Origin: Auraticoccus monumenti
Lineage (GTDB): Bacteria > Actinomycetota > Actinomycetes > Propionibacteriales > Propionibacteriaceae
Assembly: GCF_900101785.1 (NCBI RefSeq)
Contig: NZ_LT629688.1
Span: 620,001-684,000 of the forward strand
Direction of reading: 5' to 3'
DNA: 64,000 bases
This document shows positions 7,847-16,837 of this stretch, piece after piece. The position numbers and the translations under genes were made by a program. The notes under the pieces are model-generated. The model saw nothing but the letters and a program-made list of their open reading frames with translations, ran no database searches and had not been told where the DNA came from. Positions within the stretch are counted from its first letter, which is position 1. Every line of letters starts with the position of its first letter.

Positions 7847-10665
7847 AGCTTCACCTCCGGATAGACCAGCGTCAAAGCGACGAGGTCCTGAGACATCGGG
7901 GTGACGTCATTCAGGCCGGCAGCCCACTTGTCGTCGAGCTCGGCGTGCCGCTCGGCCATTGACGCCGCTCGGGCCGTGGCGACGGCGGCGATGTCGTTCC
8001 GCACAGTTTGGCGGCACAATACGGCCTTCGCGTCTTCCTGCAGGTCGTGCCGGTCTTTCAAGCCGGCGCCGGCCCGGCCTCTGAGGTGCTGGACGGCGTC
8101 CGGGTCCAGCGCATCGCCGTAGACGGGGAGGACGACTGGGACGAGCTCTTCGAGCAGCACGGGCGGTGTCCCGCGCGCGACGTACCGCATCAAGACGTGG
8201 GCCACGGCGGTGAGCGCGGTGGCGTCCTGGCTGATCATCCCGGCAACACGGCCCGAGAAGGAGGGGTTGTGCGCCTGCTCCCGGGAGATGTCGACGAGGC
8301 GGCGCAGGAGCGGGTGCGCCAGGTCCACGACGTCCACGTCCGGGTCGTCCATGCCGAGCGAGGCGTCGAAGGTGTACCGGTGTGTCGGGTCGGTGACGTC
8401 CGATAGGAGGGGAGGCACTGCGGTGATTGAGAAGGTGCCGTTGTCGAATTCCGTGACCGTCCCGTGCAAATCACGGATTGCCGCGCGCGAGAACGCCGTG
8501 ATTCGGTCGGGAGTGCCGATCTCGCTCCGAGATCTGTCCAGGGCCGCCTCCACCAACGAGAGGCTGACATCGGCCTGTCCGTAAAACGACTCGTCGAGGA
8601 CACGGTCGAGCATCCCCTCGTCCACGATGGAGGCGTCGACAAGGGCGGTGAAGTCACGGTCCAGGTTCTCCTCGTCGGCCTCGAAGTCGAACAGCGTTGG
8701 CGCGATCCGATAGTCCATGCCGGGGTTCGCCAGGTGGAGGAGGATGTCGGGATTGGCGAGGAAAGGCGGGACGAAGCCGTACTGACGCCGCATCGCCTCG
8801 GCCTTTTTCACGATCAGCATCAGCAGGGCGACGTCAAGCCGGTCGTCGAGCACAAGTGTGCGGATGCCGACGAACTCCTCTCGCTGGCGGAACCGGTCGA
8901 TCCTGCCGTTGCGCTGCTCCAACCGGTTCGGGTTCCAAGGCAGCTCGTAGTGGACCAGCTCGGCGCATGCGCGCTGGAGGTTCAGACCCTCGCTGATGCA
9001 GTCCGTCGCAACAAGAACGGCGCGGGGCGACCTCTCGAACTCGACCAGGACGCGCATCCGCGTCGCGAGGTTCATCGATCCGTCGATCGACAGGATCTGC
9101 GTGTCGGGCGGCAGCGCAGGCAGCTTTGTGCCGGGGAGTGTCGCCTTCTCCAGCTGCTCCTTGAGGTACGCCAGGGTGTCGGTGAACTTGGTGAAGACGA
9201 GGACCCGCTGGACGTCGGGGTGTTTGGCCATCCGCCCGGGGAGGATCTGCAGCAGCTTGAGGAGCTTGGGATCCTTCGCCGGCACGACCTTGCGAGCCCG
9301 GTCCCGAACCTTGGTCAGCCACTCGATCTCGACGTCGGTGCCGAGTGCGGATTGCGCTACATCCAGTCGATAGGCACCCTCGGCGTCGTCGTCGGCCGCC
9401 AGCACGAGGTCGGCCGTCGTCTCGCGTGCCGCCTTGTCCGCCTTCGCGCTGGTCTCAGTCGCGGACTGCTGTTCAAGGGCGCGGAGCCGGTTCGCAACCG
9501 ACTTCCGGAGCGCCTCGGGAGAGGAAAGCGCTCGTCGCTGAAGGTGCGCCGCGACCCAGGAGTTGGACTGCCGCGAGTCGGCGGCCTCGTAAAGCGCGCC
9601 AGCATAGCCGCCAAGCTCGGCGAGCAGGGCCTGCATGTCCCTGAACCCGCGCAAGTCGACGATGTCCTCGTCGGCGTCCCGGCGGGGGAAGGGAGATTGG
9701 ATGCCTCGGGTCTCGTACCAGCTCTCGATGTCTTGCCGCCGCCGCTGGACGACATTGCTCCGCTTAGCCCTGGCGCGCTCGATGATGTGAACGTCAGCCA
9801 CCTCGCGTACCAGCGTCGGGTCGAGCATCTCGAAGAGGCTGGCGTAGCTGTCGGTGTGCCCGTTGTGAGGCGTGGCGGTCAGCATCAGCAGGTGACGGGC
9901 CGCCTTGGCGGCCTTCTGCGCGAACAACCACCGTTCCATGTCCGGGTTACCGCCGCGGCCGTCCGCGTGGGGCCGGGCGCACAAGTGCGCCTCGTCGATC
10001 AGCACTACGTCCCAGTGGTGCGACAGCACCAAGTCGGTTCGCGTTTTCACGTAGTCGATGCTGGCGATGACAACGTCATGGGCCGCCCAGACCGTCTGGC
10101 CCGGCAGTAGCTGCCGCTCAAGCGCTGGCATGAGGTGCCCCGCAACGGGGGTCGCATCGAGATGGAAGAAGTGGTCGAGCGCCTCGCGCCACTGCTCTCG
10201 GAGGTTCGCCGGGACGACCACCAGCACCCGCCGGGCGCGGCCTCGGGCGATGAGCTCGCTGAGAACGAGTCCGGCCTCGACGGTCTTGCCGGTCCCGACA
10301 TCGTCGGCGATGAGGAGCCTGACCTGTTCCTGACCCAGCGACATAAGCAGCGGCACGAGCTGGAAGTCGGTGGGGATGGCGCGGGACCGCTGGAGCCCGA
10401 GGATCGGCGCGGTGCCGTGGAGGAGTGAGAAACGGTAGGCGTCAAGTATGTGCTCCTGCTGACGGTGATCGCCGATGGCGTCGGGGCCGGGGATGGGCAT
10501 CTCGCCTGGCTCAACCGTCTCCAGGGCGGCGTGGAAGCGCTGGGTCTGGCTATCGCGGCCGTCCAACGGTGTTGCTGCCAGCAGTTCGCCATCGACGTAG
10601 TCGACGCGCCAAAGCCGGTTGCGAAGGGTGATGACGCGACCTGGCTCGAGGAGTCCCTCGGTCAT
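7843..10665 (-). CDS. drmD: DrmD-like SNF2-family helicase
   Basis: This 940-residue SNF2/RapA-type ATPase has Walker A DVGTGKT (about residue 123), Walker B DEAH (about 224) and motif III-like LTATPHNG (about 265). The C-terminal helicase lobe has LVFTKF and RNGRIDRFRQ (about 590), the arginine-finger motif. SNF2-type DrmD is the signature of class 1 DISARM and is first in that operon, as here. The ATG at 10665 is preceded by AGAGG, a fair ribosome-binding site. The 168-bp region upstream carries two inverted repeats and separates this operon from mcrC. Many stand-alone SNF2 helicases look alike, so the class 1 call depends on its coupling to the two following genes. Confidence 0.8.
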   Translation of the reverse strand: MTEGLLEPGRVITLRNRLWRVDYVDGELLAATPLDGRDSQTQRFHAALETVEPGEMPIPGPDAIGDHRQQEHILDAYRFSLLHGTAPILGLQRSRAIPTDFQLVPLLMSLGQEQVRLLIADDVGTGKTVEAGLVLSELIARGRARRVLVVVPANLREQWREALDHFFHLDATPVAGHLMPALERQLLPGQTVWAAHDVVIASIDYVKTRTDLVLSHHWDVVLIDEAHLCARPHADGRGGNPDMERWLFAQKAAKAARHLLMLTATPHNGHTDSYASLFEMLDPTLVREVADVHIIERARAKRSNVVQRRRQDIESWYETRGIQSPFPRRDADEDIVDLRGFRDMQALLAELGGYAGALYEAADSRQSNSWVAAHLQRRALSSPEALRKSVANRLRALEQQSATETSAKADKAARETTADLVLAADDDAEGAYRLDVAQSALGTDVEIEWLTKVRDRARKVVPAKDPKLLKLLQILPGRMAKHPDVQRVLVFTKFTDTLAYLKEQLEKATLPGTKLPALPPDTQILSIDGSMNLATRMRVLVEFERSPRAVLVATDCISEGLNLQRACAELVHYELPWNPNRLEQRNGRIDRFRQREEFVGIRTLVLDDRLDVALLMLIVKKAEAMRRQYGFVPPFLANPDILLHLANPGMDYRIAPTLFDFEADEENLDRDFTALVDASIVDEGMLDRVLDESFYGQADVSLSLVEAALDRSRSEIGTPDRITAFSRAAIRDLHGTVTEFDNGTFSITAVPPLLSDVTDPTHRYTFDASLGMDDPDVDVVDLAHPLLRRLVDISREQAHNPSFSGRVAGMISQDATALTAVAHVLMRYVARGTPPVLLEELVPVVLPVYGDALDPDAVQHLRGRAGAGLKDRHDLQEDAKAVLCRQTVRNDIAAVATARAASMAERHAELDDKWAAGLNDVTPMSQDLVALTLVYPEVKL

Positions 10666-10833
10666 GTCATCCTCTCGTCGTCTTTGCCGATCACCGGCGT
10701 AGCGGAACGGTGATTACCCGACCTGCCCGCCAGTACCCAGGCTAGGTTAGGGGCTGCTCTTGTCCGTGCGGTGGATTACCAACCTCACGGACTAGCCTGA
10801 ATCTAGGCGCGCGAAGGGCGGTCCATACTTGCG
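10666..10833 (-). promoter_or_regulatory. drmD upstream region with two inverted repeats
   Basis: This is the only gap in the mcrB-mcrC-drmD-drmMI-drmA series and so the likely DISARM promoter region. It holds ATCACCG (10690-10696) paired with CGGTGAT (10708-10714), spacer 11 bp, about 25 bp before the drmD start codon. It also holds GTCCGTG (10762-10768) paired with CACGGAC (10786-10792), spacer 17 bp. The first looks like a dimeric-repressor operator by size and position. The second could be an operator or an mcrC 3' hairpin; no T-run follows it. No clear -35/-10 pair was identified. Confidence 0.4.
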
Positions 10834-12033
10834 TCACCATTCTGTCTCGTCCTGAGCGGGCTCCACGCCCAGGGCCGGCACCACCTGCTCAGCCGCGATG
10901 GCCGTCAGCTGCCGCAGCACCTCCTCCGGTCTGCGGCTCAGGTCGAGGTGGCGAAGGTGCAGTCGGGTCCCCGCATGCTGGACGACGTGGTGGCGCGGGC
11001 CCGTCGGGCCGTCGGCGTAAATGAGGGTGGCGTCGGGCAGATTGGTCGCGGTCGCGTAGGCGAGCAGCTGGTAGAGGTCGGCACCCTGCCCCTCACCGCG
11101 GTCCCGCTTGTACTTGACGTCACCGACGAAGCACCAGCGGCCAGCGCTTCGCACGGCGAGGTCGGGCTTGAGCACGACCTGGTCCTGCTCGTCCAGGCGC
11201 AGACCGCTGTCACCGACGGAGAAGTCCGAATTCGGCAGTCCTGACGCCTCCTGCAGTGCGGTTCGCACGAACTGCTCGAAGACGTCGAAGAGACGCAGGG
11301 TGAAACCAGGGGCGCGCACCTGCCCGCCCTTCACATCCAGCATCGATCCACCGAGGACCACCCGAGCCAGCTCGAGCAGCGGACGGTAGTGCTCGTTCAG
11401 CCTCGTCCACCTCATCCGTTCCAGCAGGGCGAGTGGATCCCCTGACGGCTCGACGTGCCGCACCTGGCGCCACACCCGTTCCAGGGCCGTGCTCGAGGTG
11501 CTGCGGTGCGCGCCGAGCAGCCTCAGGCGTGCAACCGCCGCTCGCAGCACCCGGTTCTCGGCGATGTCCTCGTCGTGCACCGAGTAGCGCACGGCGATCG
11601 GGACGGGGGCTGGACGCCGAGCCTGGCGCTGCCAGCGGATACGACCCTTGACCACGGCCAGGTCGTCCGCGATCGTCCGGTAGGCGCGCAGCAGCCCTCG
11701 TGCGAGCGTGCTCTCGCAGGCCCGCACAAAGAGTGCGGTGATGCCCTCGACGAGGTCGTCGATCCCGGCGACCGCCGACCAGCCATCCCGCCACCGGTAG
11801 GGGTCAGCGGCGTAGGCCGTCATGAACAGCACCCGGTCGACCTCGATCTTCGGCCGCACCACCACTGGACGTTCACCGACCAGGACGCTGCCGATGACGT
11901 TTCCCGCCTGCACATGCAAGGCACCATCAGGGAGCGTGGTGATGCTGGCGTTGAAGACGCTCTCCAGCGTGATGCGCTCCGTCGTGGAAAGCGAGTCGAC
12001 ACGGGTGCGCTGGTTCTCAGTCAGCCGAAGCAT
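10834..12033 (-). CDS. mcrC: McrC-like restriction endonuclease subunit
   Basis: This 399-residue protein has the McrC layout: an N-terminal beta-rich domain (about 1-120) and a C-terminal PD-(D/E)XK nuclease core with KPDLAV (about residue 284) and GDVKYK (about 305) as the catalytic Asp...Asp-x-Lys. McrC is the nuclease that works with the GTPase McrB to cut modified DNA. Its start lies 17 bases inside the 3' end of mcrB, so the two are translationally coupled. The gene ends 168 bp before drmD on the same strand. The McrC family is well recognised, but the modification it targets cannot be read from the sequence. Confidence 0.85.
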   Translation of the reverse strand: MLRLTENQRTRVDSLSTTERITLESVFNASITTLPDGALHVQAGNVIGSVLVGERPVVVRPKIEVDRVLFMTAYAADPYRWRDGWSAVAGIDDLVEGITALFVRACESTLARGLLRAYRTIADDLAVVKGRIRWQRQARRPAPVPIAVRYSVHDEDIAENRVLRAAVARLRLLGAHRSTSSTALERVWRQVRHVEPSGDPLALLERMRWTRLNEHYRPLLELARVVLGGSMLDVKGGQVRAPGFTLRLFDVFEQFVRTALQEASGLPNSDFSVGDSGLRLDEQDQVVLKPDLAVRSAGRWCFVGDVKYKRDRGEGQGADLYQLLAYATATNLPDATLIYADGPTGPRHHVVQHAGTRLHLRHLDLSRRPEEVLRQLTAIAAEQVVPALGVEPAQDETEW

Positions 12034-14413
12034 CGCCAGGCCCCGTGGTGAGGGCAGCCTTCAGCTGCTCGAACTCCAGCTGGACCACCCGATCGGGGTG
12101 GTTGTAGAACAGCTCGCGCAGGGTGGGCATGACTGAGTTCTCCCAGGCCCGCTGCGCCCACACCTCACTGGCGCCCTGCCCCATGAAGTGGCTGGGCCCG
12201 ACCGACTGGTCGGGATCGGCGATGAGAGTGTTGGCCCGGTCGAGCAGGTCGGCCAGCCAGAGCAGGGACGGATCGACGGTGGCGAGGTGCCGGCGCAGCG
12301 TGCCGCTGACCGGTGTCTGCTCCGGTCGCAGGTCCCTCACGTAGAAGCGGCGTCGGAGTGCGGAGTCCAGGGAGGTGATGGAGCGGTCGGCCGTGTTCAT
12401 GGTCGCCACGATGAGCAGGTTCTCCGGCAGGCTGAAGGTGCTGCCGTACATCAGCGTCAGCTCGCGCTCTCGGTACTCCAGCAGGTAATACAGCTCGCCG
12501 AAGACGGCCGGGACGTTCCCGCGGTTGATCTCGTCGACCAGGAGGACGAAGGTCTGGTCCGGCTCACGCCGGGCCGCCTCAGCGTGACGGATGAGGGGGC
12601 CGTCGACGACCCGGAACTGGGTCGGCTGATCGGGGTCGGGTCGCAGGCCCTGGACGAAGTCCTCGTAGCTGGTGCCGGGGTGGAACTGCACCAGCTCGAC
12701 CCGGCTCGGGTCACCGGCCAGGAATTTGGCCAGCGCCCGGCCGATGTAGGTCTTCCCGGTGCCGGGTGGTCCTTGGAGGATGATCTGCCGCTTGTGACGA
12801 AGGAGCTCGACCGTCTCCTGCAGCCAGGCAGTGCCCGCGGCGTCCATGTGGAGCTGCTCGGCCAAGACCTCGAGCGTCGTCGGCAGCAGGGGCGTGACGA
12901 CCGGATCAATTGGCTCATCAGGGTCCTTGACGTCTTGGAAGGCGATATCCGCCTTGCCTGCACGCCAGTCTTCGAAAGCCTGTCGCATGGCCGCTGACCA
13001 TGCTTCGGGCGGCTCCGCCTTGGCGATCGTCCAAGCCAACGACTGGGCGTCCAACCGGTCCCGCAGCAGCGGCTGGTCCGCGTTCACGGCTGCGAGGATG
13101 GCGTCCAAGCGCTCGAGGAACAACAGATAGTGCTCGCCCGCCGTAGCAGCCTCTTGCGGGGGATACCCCCCGGCCAGCCGCGTGGTCGTCTTGGAGGGTG
13201 TGTCGCGCCACGGCGGGAGCTGTTCCGGCTGCGTGGCGAACAGCAGACAGGAGGCCAGGCTGAGTCGGGCACCCAAGCCGGACAGCTGGCCCTCCACCGG
13301 TACCGCGGCCAAAAATCGGTCGATCGCCTCGGGTCCGGGATCGATCTGAAGCTCGGCGAGGGCAGCAGTAGCCACTGCCGGTTCGGCAGTGGCCCACTTG
13401 AGGAAGTCGTCGTACACCCGGTAGTCGACCAGATTCGTGCCCTGGAAGGCCTTGCGCAGCGCCTCGATGGCATCCGCGCCTCCTGTCACCCGGTCGAGGG
13501 CCGAGCGGAACCCGCGTACGCCGTCGAGCTTGTAGTCGCGCTCGACGCCGTCGAGGTCGACGCTCTGCAGCAAATGTCGGGCCCAAGAGGTGTAGAGGTC
13601 GTTCACCGGGGGCTCGCCCTGCCACTTCTCGCGGTAGGGCCAACGGTAGAAGTTGATCCCGGAGGCGCTGCCGTAGTGGACGTTCGGGTCCAGCCGTTTC
13701 ACGACATCGCGAATCGATGCGCCGTCGGGAGCGAACGTCTTCAGCAGCTTCACCCGGTGATCTCGGTTCAGCATGGGTGGCGTCTCGTCGGGAAAGAGCA
13801 GGTGCTCGAGGGCGTAGCGCTGGGACCACGCAGTCTGGTCGTCAATCGGCTGGATGAAGTCGTGGAAGGCGTCGAAATTGCCGAATACCTCGGTCCGCTC
13901 GCTCCTGGTCAGCGCCTTCACGTGGGCGTAGACGTCGACCAGGTAGTTCAACATCTTCCACCGGTAGCTGTTGTACGCCTGACCTGGATTCGCGACGCCC
14001 GCCCGCAGAGCGACCCGGAGGTCGTCGGGGATGGGGCTGGTCCCGACGCTACGGAAGGCGATCACCCCATCCACCAGCTGCGTCTTCGTGCGCGAGCTCA
14101 CCGCGTCTGTGGAGACGATCAAGCAGTGGCCGTACAGCAGCTCCGCCGCAACCTGCACAGCGTCCTCGCTGACTCCGGCGAGCTGCCCCTCGAGCTTGGA
14201 GCTGAAGGTGCCAGCTCCCCCGTCGGCCTGTTTGACTACGCGGTCGACGAGCTCTCCTGCGGCGCCACGAGTATCGAGAGAACGACCGTCGAACAGGCTG
14301 TGGTCGTCGATGAGCGCATGATCGCGCCACCGCTCGGCGGCGGCGTACATCGGGCCGGCGGACGGGAGGACGATCCTGCTGCTGCTCACGGCACTCCTTG
14401 GCTCAAAAGACAT
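12017..14413 (-). CDS. mcrB: McrB-like AAA+ GTPase/ATPase, methyl-directed restriction
   Basis: From ATG 14413 the product is 798 residues. The AAA+ domain is C-terminal: Walker A GPPGTGKT (about residue 549), Walker B LLVDEINRGN (about 628) and the McrB signature MNTADRS (about 674). McrB rings drive the McrC nuclease. The N-terminal ~530 residues, which would contain the substrate-recognition module, match no reader domain I recognise (EVE, DUF3578 and others not apparent). This is longer than E. coli McrB (about 459 aa). An alternative GTG start at 14422 has AGGA too close, so ATG 14413 with AGGA about ten bases upstream is preferred. The start overlaps the end of a truncated NERD gene on the same strand. 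Confidence 0.83.
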   Translation of the reverse strand: MSFEPRSAVSSSRIVLPSAGPMYAAAERWRDHALIDDHSLFDGRSLDTRGAAGELVDRVVKQADGGAGTFSSKLEGQLAGVSEDAVQVAAELLYGHCLIVSTDAVSSRTKTQLVDGVIAFRSVGTSPIPDDLRVALRAGVANPGQAYNSYRWKMLNYLVDVYAHVKALTRSERTEVFGNFDAFHDFIQPIDDQTAWSQRYALEHLLFPDETPPMLNRDHRVKLLKTFAPDGASIRDVVKRLDPNVHYGSASGINFYRWPYREKWQGEPPVNDLYTSWARHLLQSVDLDGVERDYKLDGVRGFRSALDRVTGGADAIEALRKAFQGTNLVDYRVYDDFLKWATAEPAVATAALAELQIDPGPEAIDRFLAAVPVEGQLSGLGARLSLASCLLFATQPEQLPPWRDTPSKTTTRLAGGYPPQEAATAGEHYLLFLERLDAILAAVNADQPLLRDRLDAQSLAWTIAKAEPPEAWSAAMRQAFEDWRAGKADIAFQDVKDPDEPIDPVVTPLLPTTLEVLAEQLHMDAAGTAWLQETVELLRHKRQIILQGPPGTGKTYIGRALAKFLAGDPSRVELVQFHPGTSYEDFVQGLRPDPDQPTQFRVVDGPLIRHAEAARREPDQTFVLLVDEINRGNVPAVFGELYYLLEYRERELTLMYGSTFSLPENLLIVATMNTADRSITSLDSALRRRFYVRDLRPEQTPVSGTLRRHLATVDPSLLWLADLLDRANTLIADPDQSVGPSHFMGQGASEVWAQRAWENSVMPTLRELFYNHPDRVVQLEFEQLKAALTTGPGDASAD

Positions 14414-14720
14414 GACGGTCACTTCCTAGGGGCTGGAGCCGTTCGCGGGCCGCCGCGTGAGGGTCGAGCACATGTCCTGCGCCCCAGGTGCCCTCACGCC
14501 GGGTGATGTGACCGCCCTTGACCTCGATCACCGCGATACCGCGGCCAGGCCAGGCCACGAGGAGTTCGAGTTCGCCCTTCTCGTCGGTGTCGAGCAGGTC
14601 CACCCCGGCGAACGGCACCGCCTTCTCCGGAAGGGTCGCAGCGCGGGCGCGCCAAACCGCCTCTTCACCACCGCTGTCGGCATCGAACAGCGGCGTCCGC
14701 GGGACAAGTCGGGGCGCCAC
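14403..14720 (-). pseudogene. Truncated NERD-domain gene (5' remnant)
   Basis: The 105-residue frame starts at GTG 14720. Its first ~75 residues look like the opening of actinobacterial NERD/helicase fusion proteins: an APRLVPRTPLF opening, then AVWRA, AGVDLLDTDEKGELELLV and IAVIEVKGG. The last of these holds the E-x-K of the NERD nuclease fold. The sequence stays recognisable to roughly DPHAAARERLQ, then ends at a stop that overlaps the mcrB start by 11 bases. The remaining ~400+ residues of the family, including any helicase part, are missing. It reads as a gene cut off by the junction with the McrBC module. It could still be expressed as a short NERD domain. Confidence 0.55.
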
Positions 14721-15085
14721 GCGGCATGTCTATCGGACGCGACTGGCAAGCGACAGGGCAAGGACGCGGCCGTGGTCAGCCGCAGCCGCGCTCCGCTCGC
14801 GTTCCACGACGTCCGAAGCCGGGTCAACTGGCACGGGTGGGCGTCGTCGACCGATCACTGGACCTTTTCCGGAACCACCAGGACCGACCGGGCCCACAGG
14901 AGCCCACACCGACGGCACGACTTCAGCGCCGCCCCACCGCCGCCTGGGCATCCTCCCCCGCACGTCCCAGTCGACGGGCGTAGGCCACACCGCTGCGCAC
15001 GACGTGCGCTGCTCGGCGGCCACGCAGTGCAGCAGCACGTCCGCCCCTCGGTCCCTTGTCTCCACGCGCGACGCCTCAGCTAAGC
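14721..15085. other. Gene-free stretch between NERD remnant and frameshifted gene
   Basis: About 365 bp with no convincing coding frame on either strand. Open frames here give low-complexity Arg/Pro/Gly-rich products typical of non-coding GC-rich DNA. No strong hairpin or promoter was recognised. It may be decayed coding sequence at a module junction. Confidence 0.4.
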
Positions 15086-15690
15086 GTGGAAAACGTCGAC
15101 ACGCAGCTGCTGTCCACGGGCGCCTTCCTCGACCTCGCCCTGTTTGCCATGCGTCAGCAGTTCTTCCTCGAACGCCACGCCAACCAGCTGGTTGAGACCG
15201 CACGCACTTCGGTGGGTCGGACGAGCACGACGACCTCGGCGAGGTCATCGGTCACGAGGAGCAGCTGCTGCGCTTCCGCAACCGGCTCTGGTTCACCAGC
15301 GTCCCGTCCCGTCCCGAAGGCAGTGCCGTGCTGCGGCTGCTGCAGGAGCAGTACGGGTCCCCATCGCTCCTCGAGGACGTCGCCGGCGAGCAGGCCGACA
15401 TGGTGCGCATCCTCGAGCTGCGGGACAGCCGGCGGCGCCGGATCGCCGGCGAGCGGGCGGAGGAGTCGCGGCGGGCCCAGACCGAGCTGAACCGGCGCCA
15501 GCAGGACGAGCAGCAGCGGACGCGTCAGGTGGTCGAGACCGGTGTCGCGCTGCTGACGCCTCCGGCGGTCGTGTCCGGACTGGCGGCGCTGCTCGTCGAC
15601 CCGAGCCCGTGGTTGTTCCTCGGTACCTTCCTCGTCTCCCTCGTCGTCGTGGTCCTGGCCCTTGCAGTGGTGAGACACCGCCGGACCTGA
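15086..15690 (+). pseudogene. Frameshifted coiled-coil membrane protein gene
   Basis: Two frames join into one plausible protein of about 200 residues. From GTG 15086 one frame reads TGAFLDLALFAMRQQFFLER...NQLVETA to about 15200. A second frame, open from 15196, continues GGSDEHDDLGEVIGHEEQLL, a helical Arg/Glu/Gln-rich stretch (15400-15530), and two hydrophobic segments near the C-terminus (about 15540-15660) before the stop at 15690. A single-base loss, or two-base gain, near 15193-15210 explains the break. The tail of a cytoplasmic coiled coil followed by two membrane helices recalls CorA-like or effector-type topologies, but I cannot name the family. Programmed frameshifting or a sequence error are alternatives. 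It is convergent with the NERD gene that follows. Confidence 0.45.
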
Positions 15691-15696
15691 CGCCAG

Positions 15697-16653
15697 TCAC
15701 GCAGCGGCCACCAGCTGATCCTCGAGCTGGCGGATCGCAGCAGCCACCGCTTCCGGATCGAGAACCTCGGACCGTGAGAGGTGCTTCCGCAACGAGCGCC
15801 GACCACCCAGTAGCTGCACCCGCCCGATCCTGCGACGCGAGGCGCCCGACGACCAGTTTCCGTCGACGAAGAAGAGCACCGGCTGAACCGTGACCTTTAC
15901 CGACGCCGCCTCCAGCAGTCGTTGCACCCCCTCGGCCTGGCGTTCGACGCTCTCGGTCAGCTTGGTGGCTCGGCGACCGCCAACCCACAGCGACGGGGAG
16001 CTGGACCAGCGGCCCCGCACCTCGATGCGTCCCCGGTAGTTCTTGGCGTCGACCACGAAGACGCCTCCACGACAGACCACGATGTGATCGAGGTTGCCTC
16101 GTGAGCCCTTGAACCGACGGTCGTGGAGCACGGCCGCACCAGGTTCCTGGGCCACGAGCTCGTCGAGCACCAGTCCGACCACCCGCTCCCCCTTGGCTCC
16201 TCGCACCCAGGCGCGGACGTGCTGGGGCTCACCGAACAGGGTCAGGACGAGCGGCGCGAGAAAGCCGAAGCGGTCACGCACACGTTGGCGGTAGCGGGTC
16301 TGCCTGCGCTGGTACTCCTCCTCGGCGGAGGCACCTGCGACTGAACCTGCCCGGGCGGGCGACAGGGGCTTGGCCAACGTCTCGGTGGACAGCGCGGTGA
16401 CATCCGGGGACGGGACGACGGCGGCCAGCGGCTGAGGTGTCGGTGTGGACACAGGTGCCGCTGATGAGGAAGAGGGAGCTGGGGACACGGGTGCTGCCGG
16501 AGACGACGCGGCAGCGGTGTCACGCGCCGAGCACGAGAGGCACCAGATCAGTCGCGAGGAGGAGTCCCGGAGGGCACGGACTCCGGGAGCCAGCGCGGTC
16601 GCGCACGAGGCGCAGACGCCGGGATAACGAAGCACGAATTCCTTCGTGGGCAT
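15697..16653 (-). CDS. Zinc-ribbon plus NERD-domain nuclease-like protein
   Basis: This 318-residue protein starts at ATG 16653, chosen because CASC and CLSC, a likely zinc-binding four-cysteine ribbon, lie within its first ~50 residues. A Ser/Pro/Ala/Thr linker follows (about 55-120). The NERD domain then begins at GAKGERVVGLVLDEL (about 170), with HDRRF, GNLDHIVV and VVDAKNYRG. The last two carry the Asp and the D-x-K expected of a PD-(D/E)XK-like nuclease fold. NERD proteins are predicted DNA- or RNA-processing enzymes and turn up in defence islands. It lies between the frameshifted gene and the HTH-VWA operon, which is divergently transcribed. Its exact substrate is unknown. Confidence 0.65.
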   Translation of the reverse strand: MPTKEFVLRYPGVCASCATALAPGVRALRDSSSRLIWCLSCSARDTAAASSPAAPVSPAPSSSSAAPVSTPTPQPLAAVVPSPDVTALSTETLAKPLSPARAGSVAGASAEEEYQRRQTRYRQRVRDRFGFLAPLVLTLFGEPQHVRAWVRGAKGERVVGLVLDELVAQEPGAAVLHDRRFKGSRGNLDHIVVCRGGVFVVDAKNYRGRIEVRGRWSSSPSLWVGGRRATKLTESVERQAEGVQRLLEAASVKVTVQPVLFFVDGNWSSGASRRRIGRVQLLGGRRSLRKHLSRSEVLDPEAVAAAIRQLEDQLVAAA

Positions 16654-16803
16654 GCGGCACAGAGTGCCCGAGTGACGGCGCATCCGTTCCCTGGCACGCC
16701 GAGATTCGCACCCTTCGACGAGGGGCGCTTCGCCGCCGGGCCCGGTGTACACGCGTGTCCGCACCGATGCTGGCCATCTCGGAGCACCGCAAGGAACAGA
16801 CTG

Positions 16804-16831
16804 TTGCACATGTGCAGTAACTGCGTATAGT
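16804..16831 (+). promoter_or_regulatory. Promoter with palindromic operator, leaderless start
   Basis: TTGCAC (16804-16809) and TATAGT (16826-16831) are separated by 16 bp, a good vegetative-type promoter. The start codon ATG at 16838 is only seven bases past the -10 box, so transcription probably begins at or next to it and the mRNA is leaderless. A perfect 12-bp palindrome TGCACATGTGCA (16805-16816) overlaps the -35 element, as expected for a repressor site. The first gene encodes a helix-turn-helix protein, so autoregulation is likely. Confidence 0.6.
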
Positions 16832-16837
16832 AATGAC

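Noticed and set aside
14730-15248. A 172-codon minus-strand frame in the gap before mcrB
   Set aside because: Arg/Pro/Ser-rich, no domain pattern, overlaps the frameshifted plus-strand gene.
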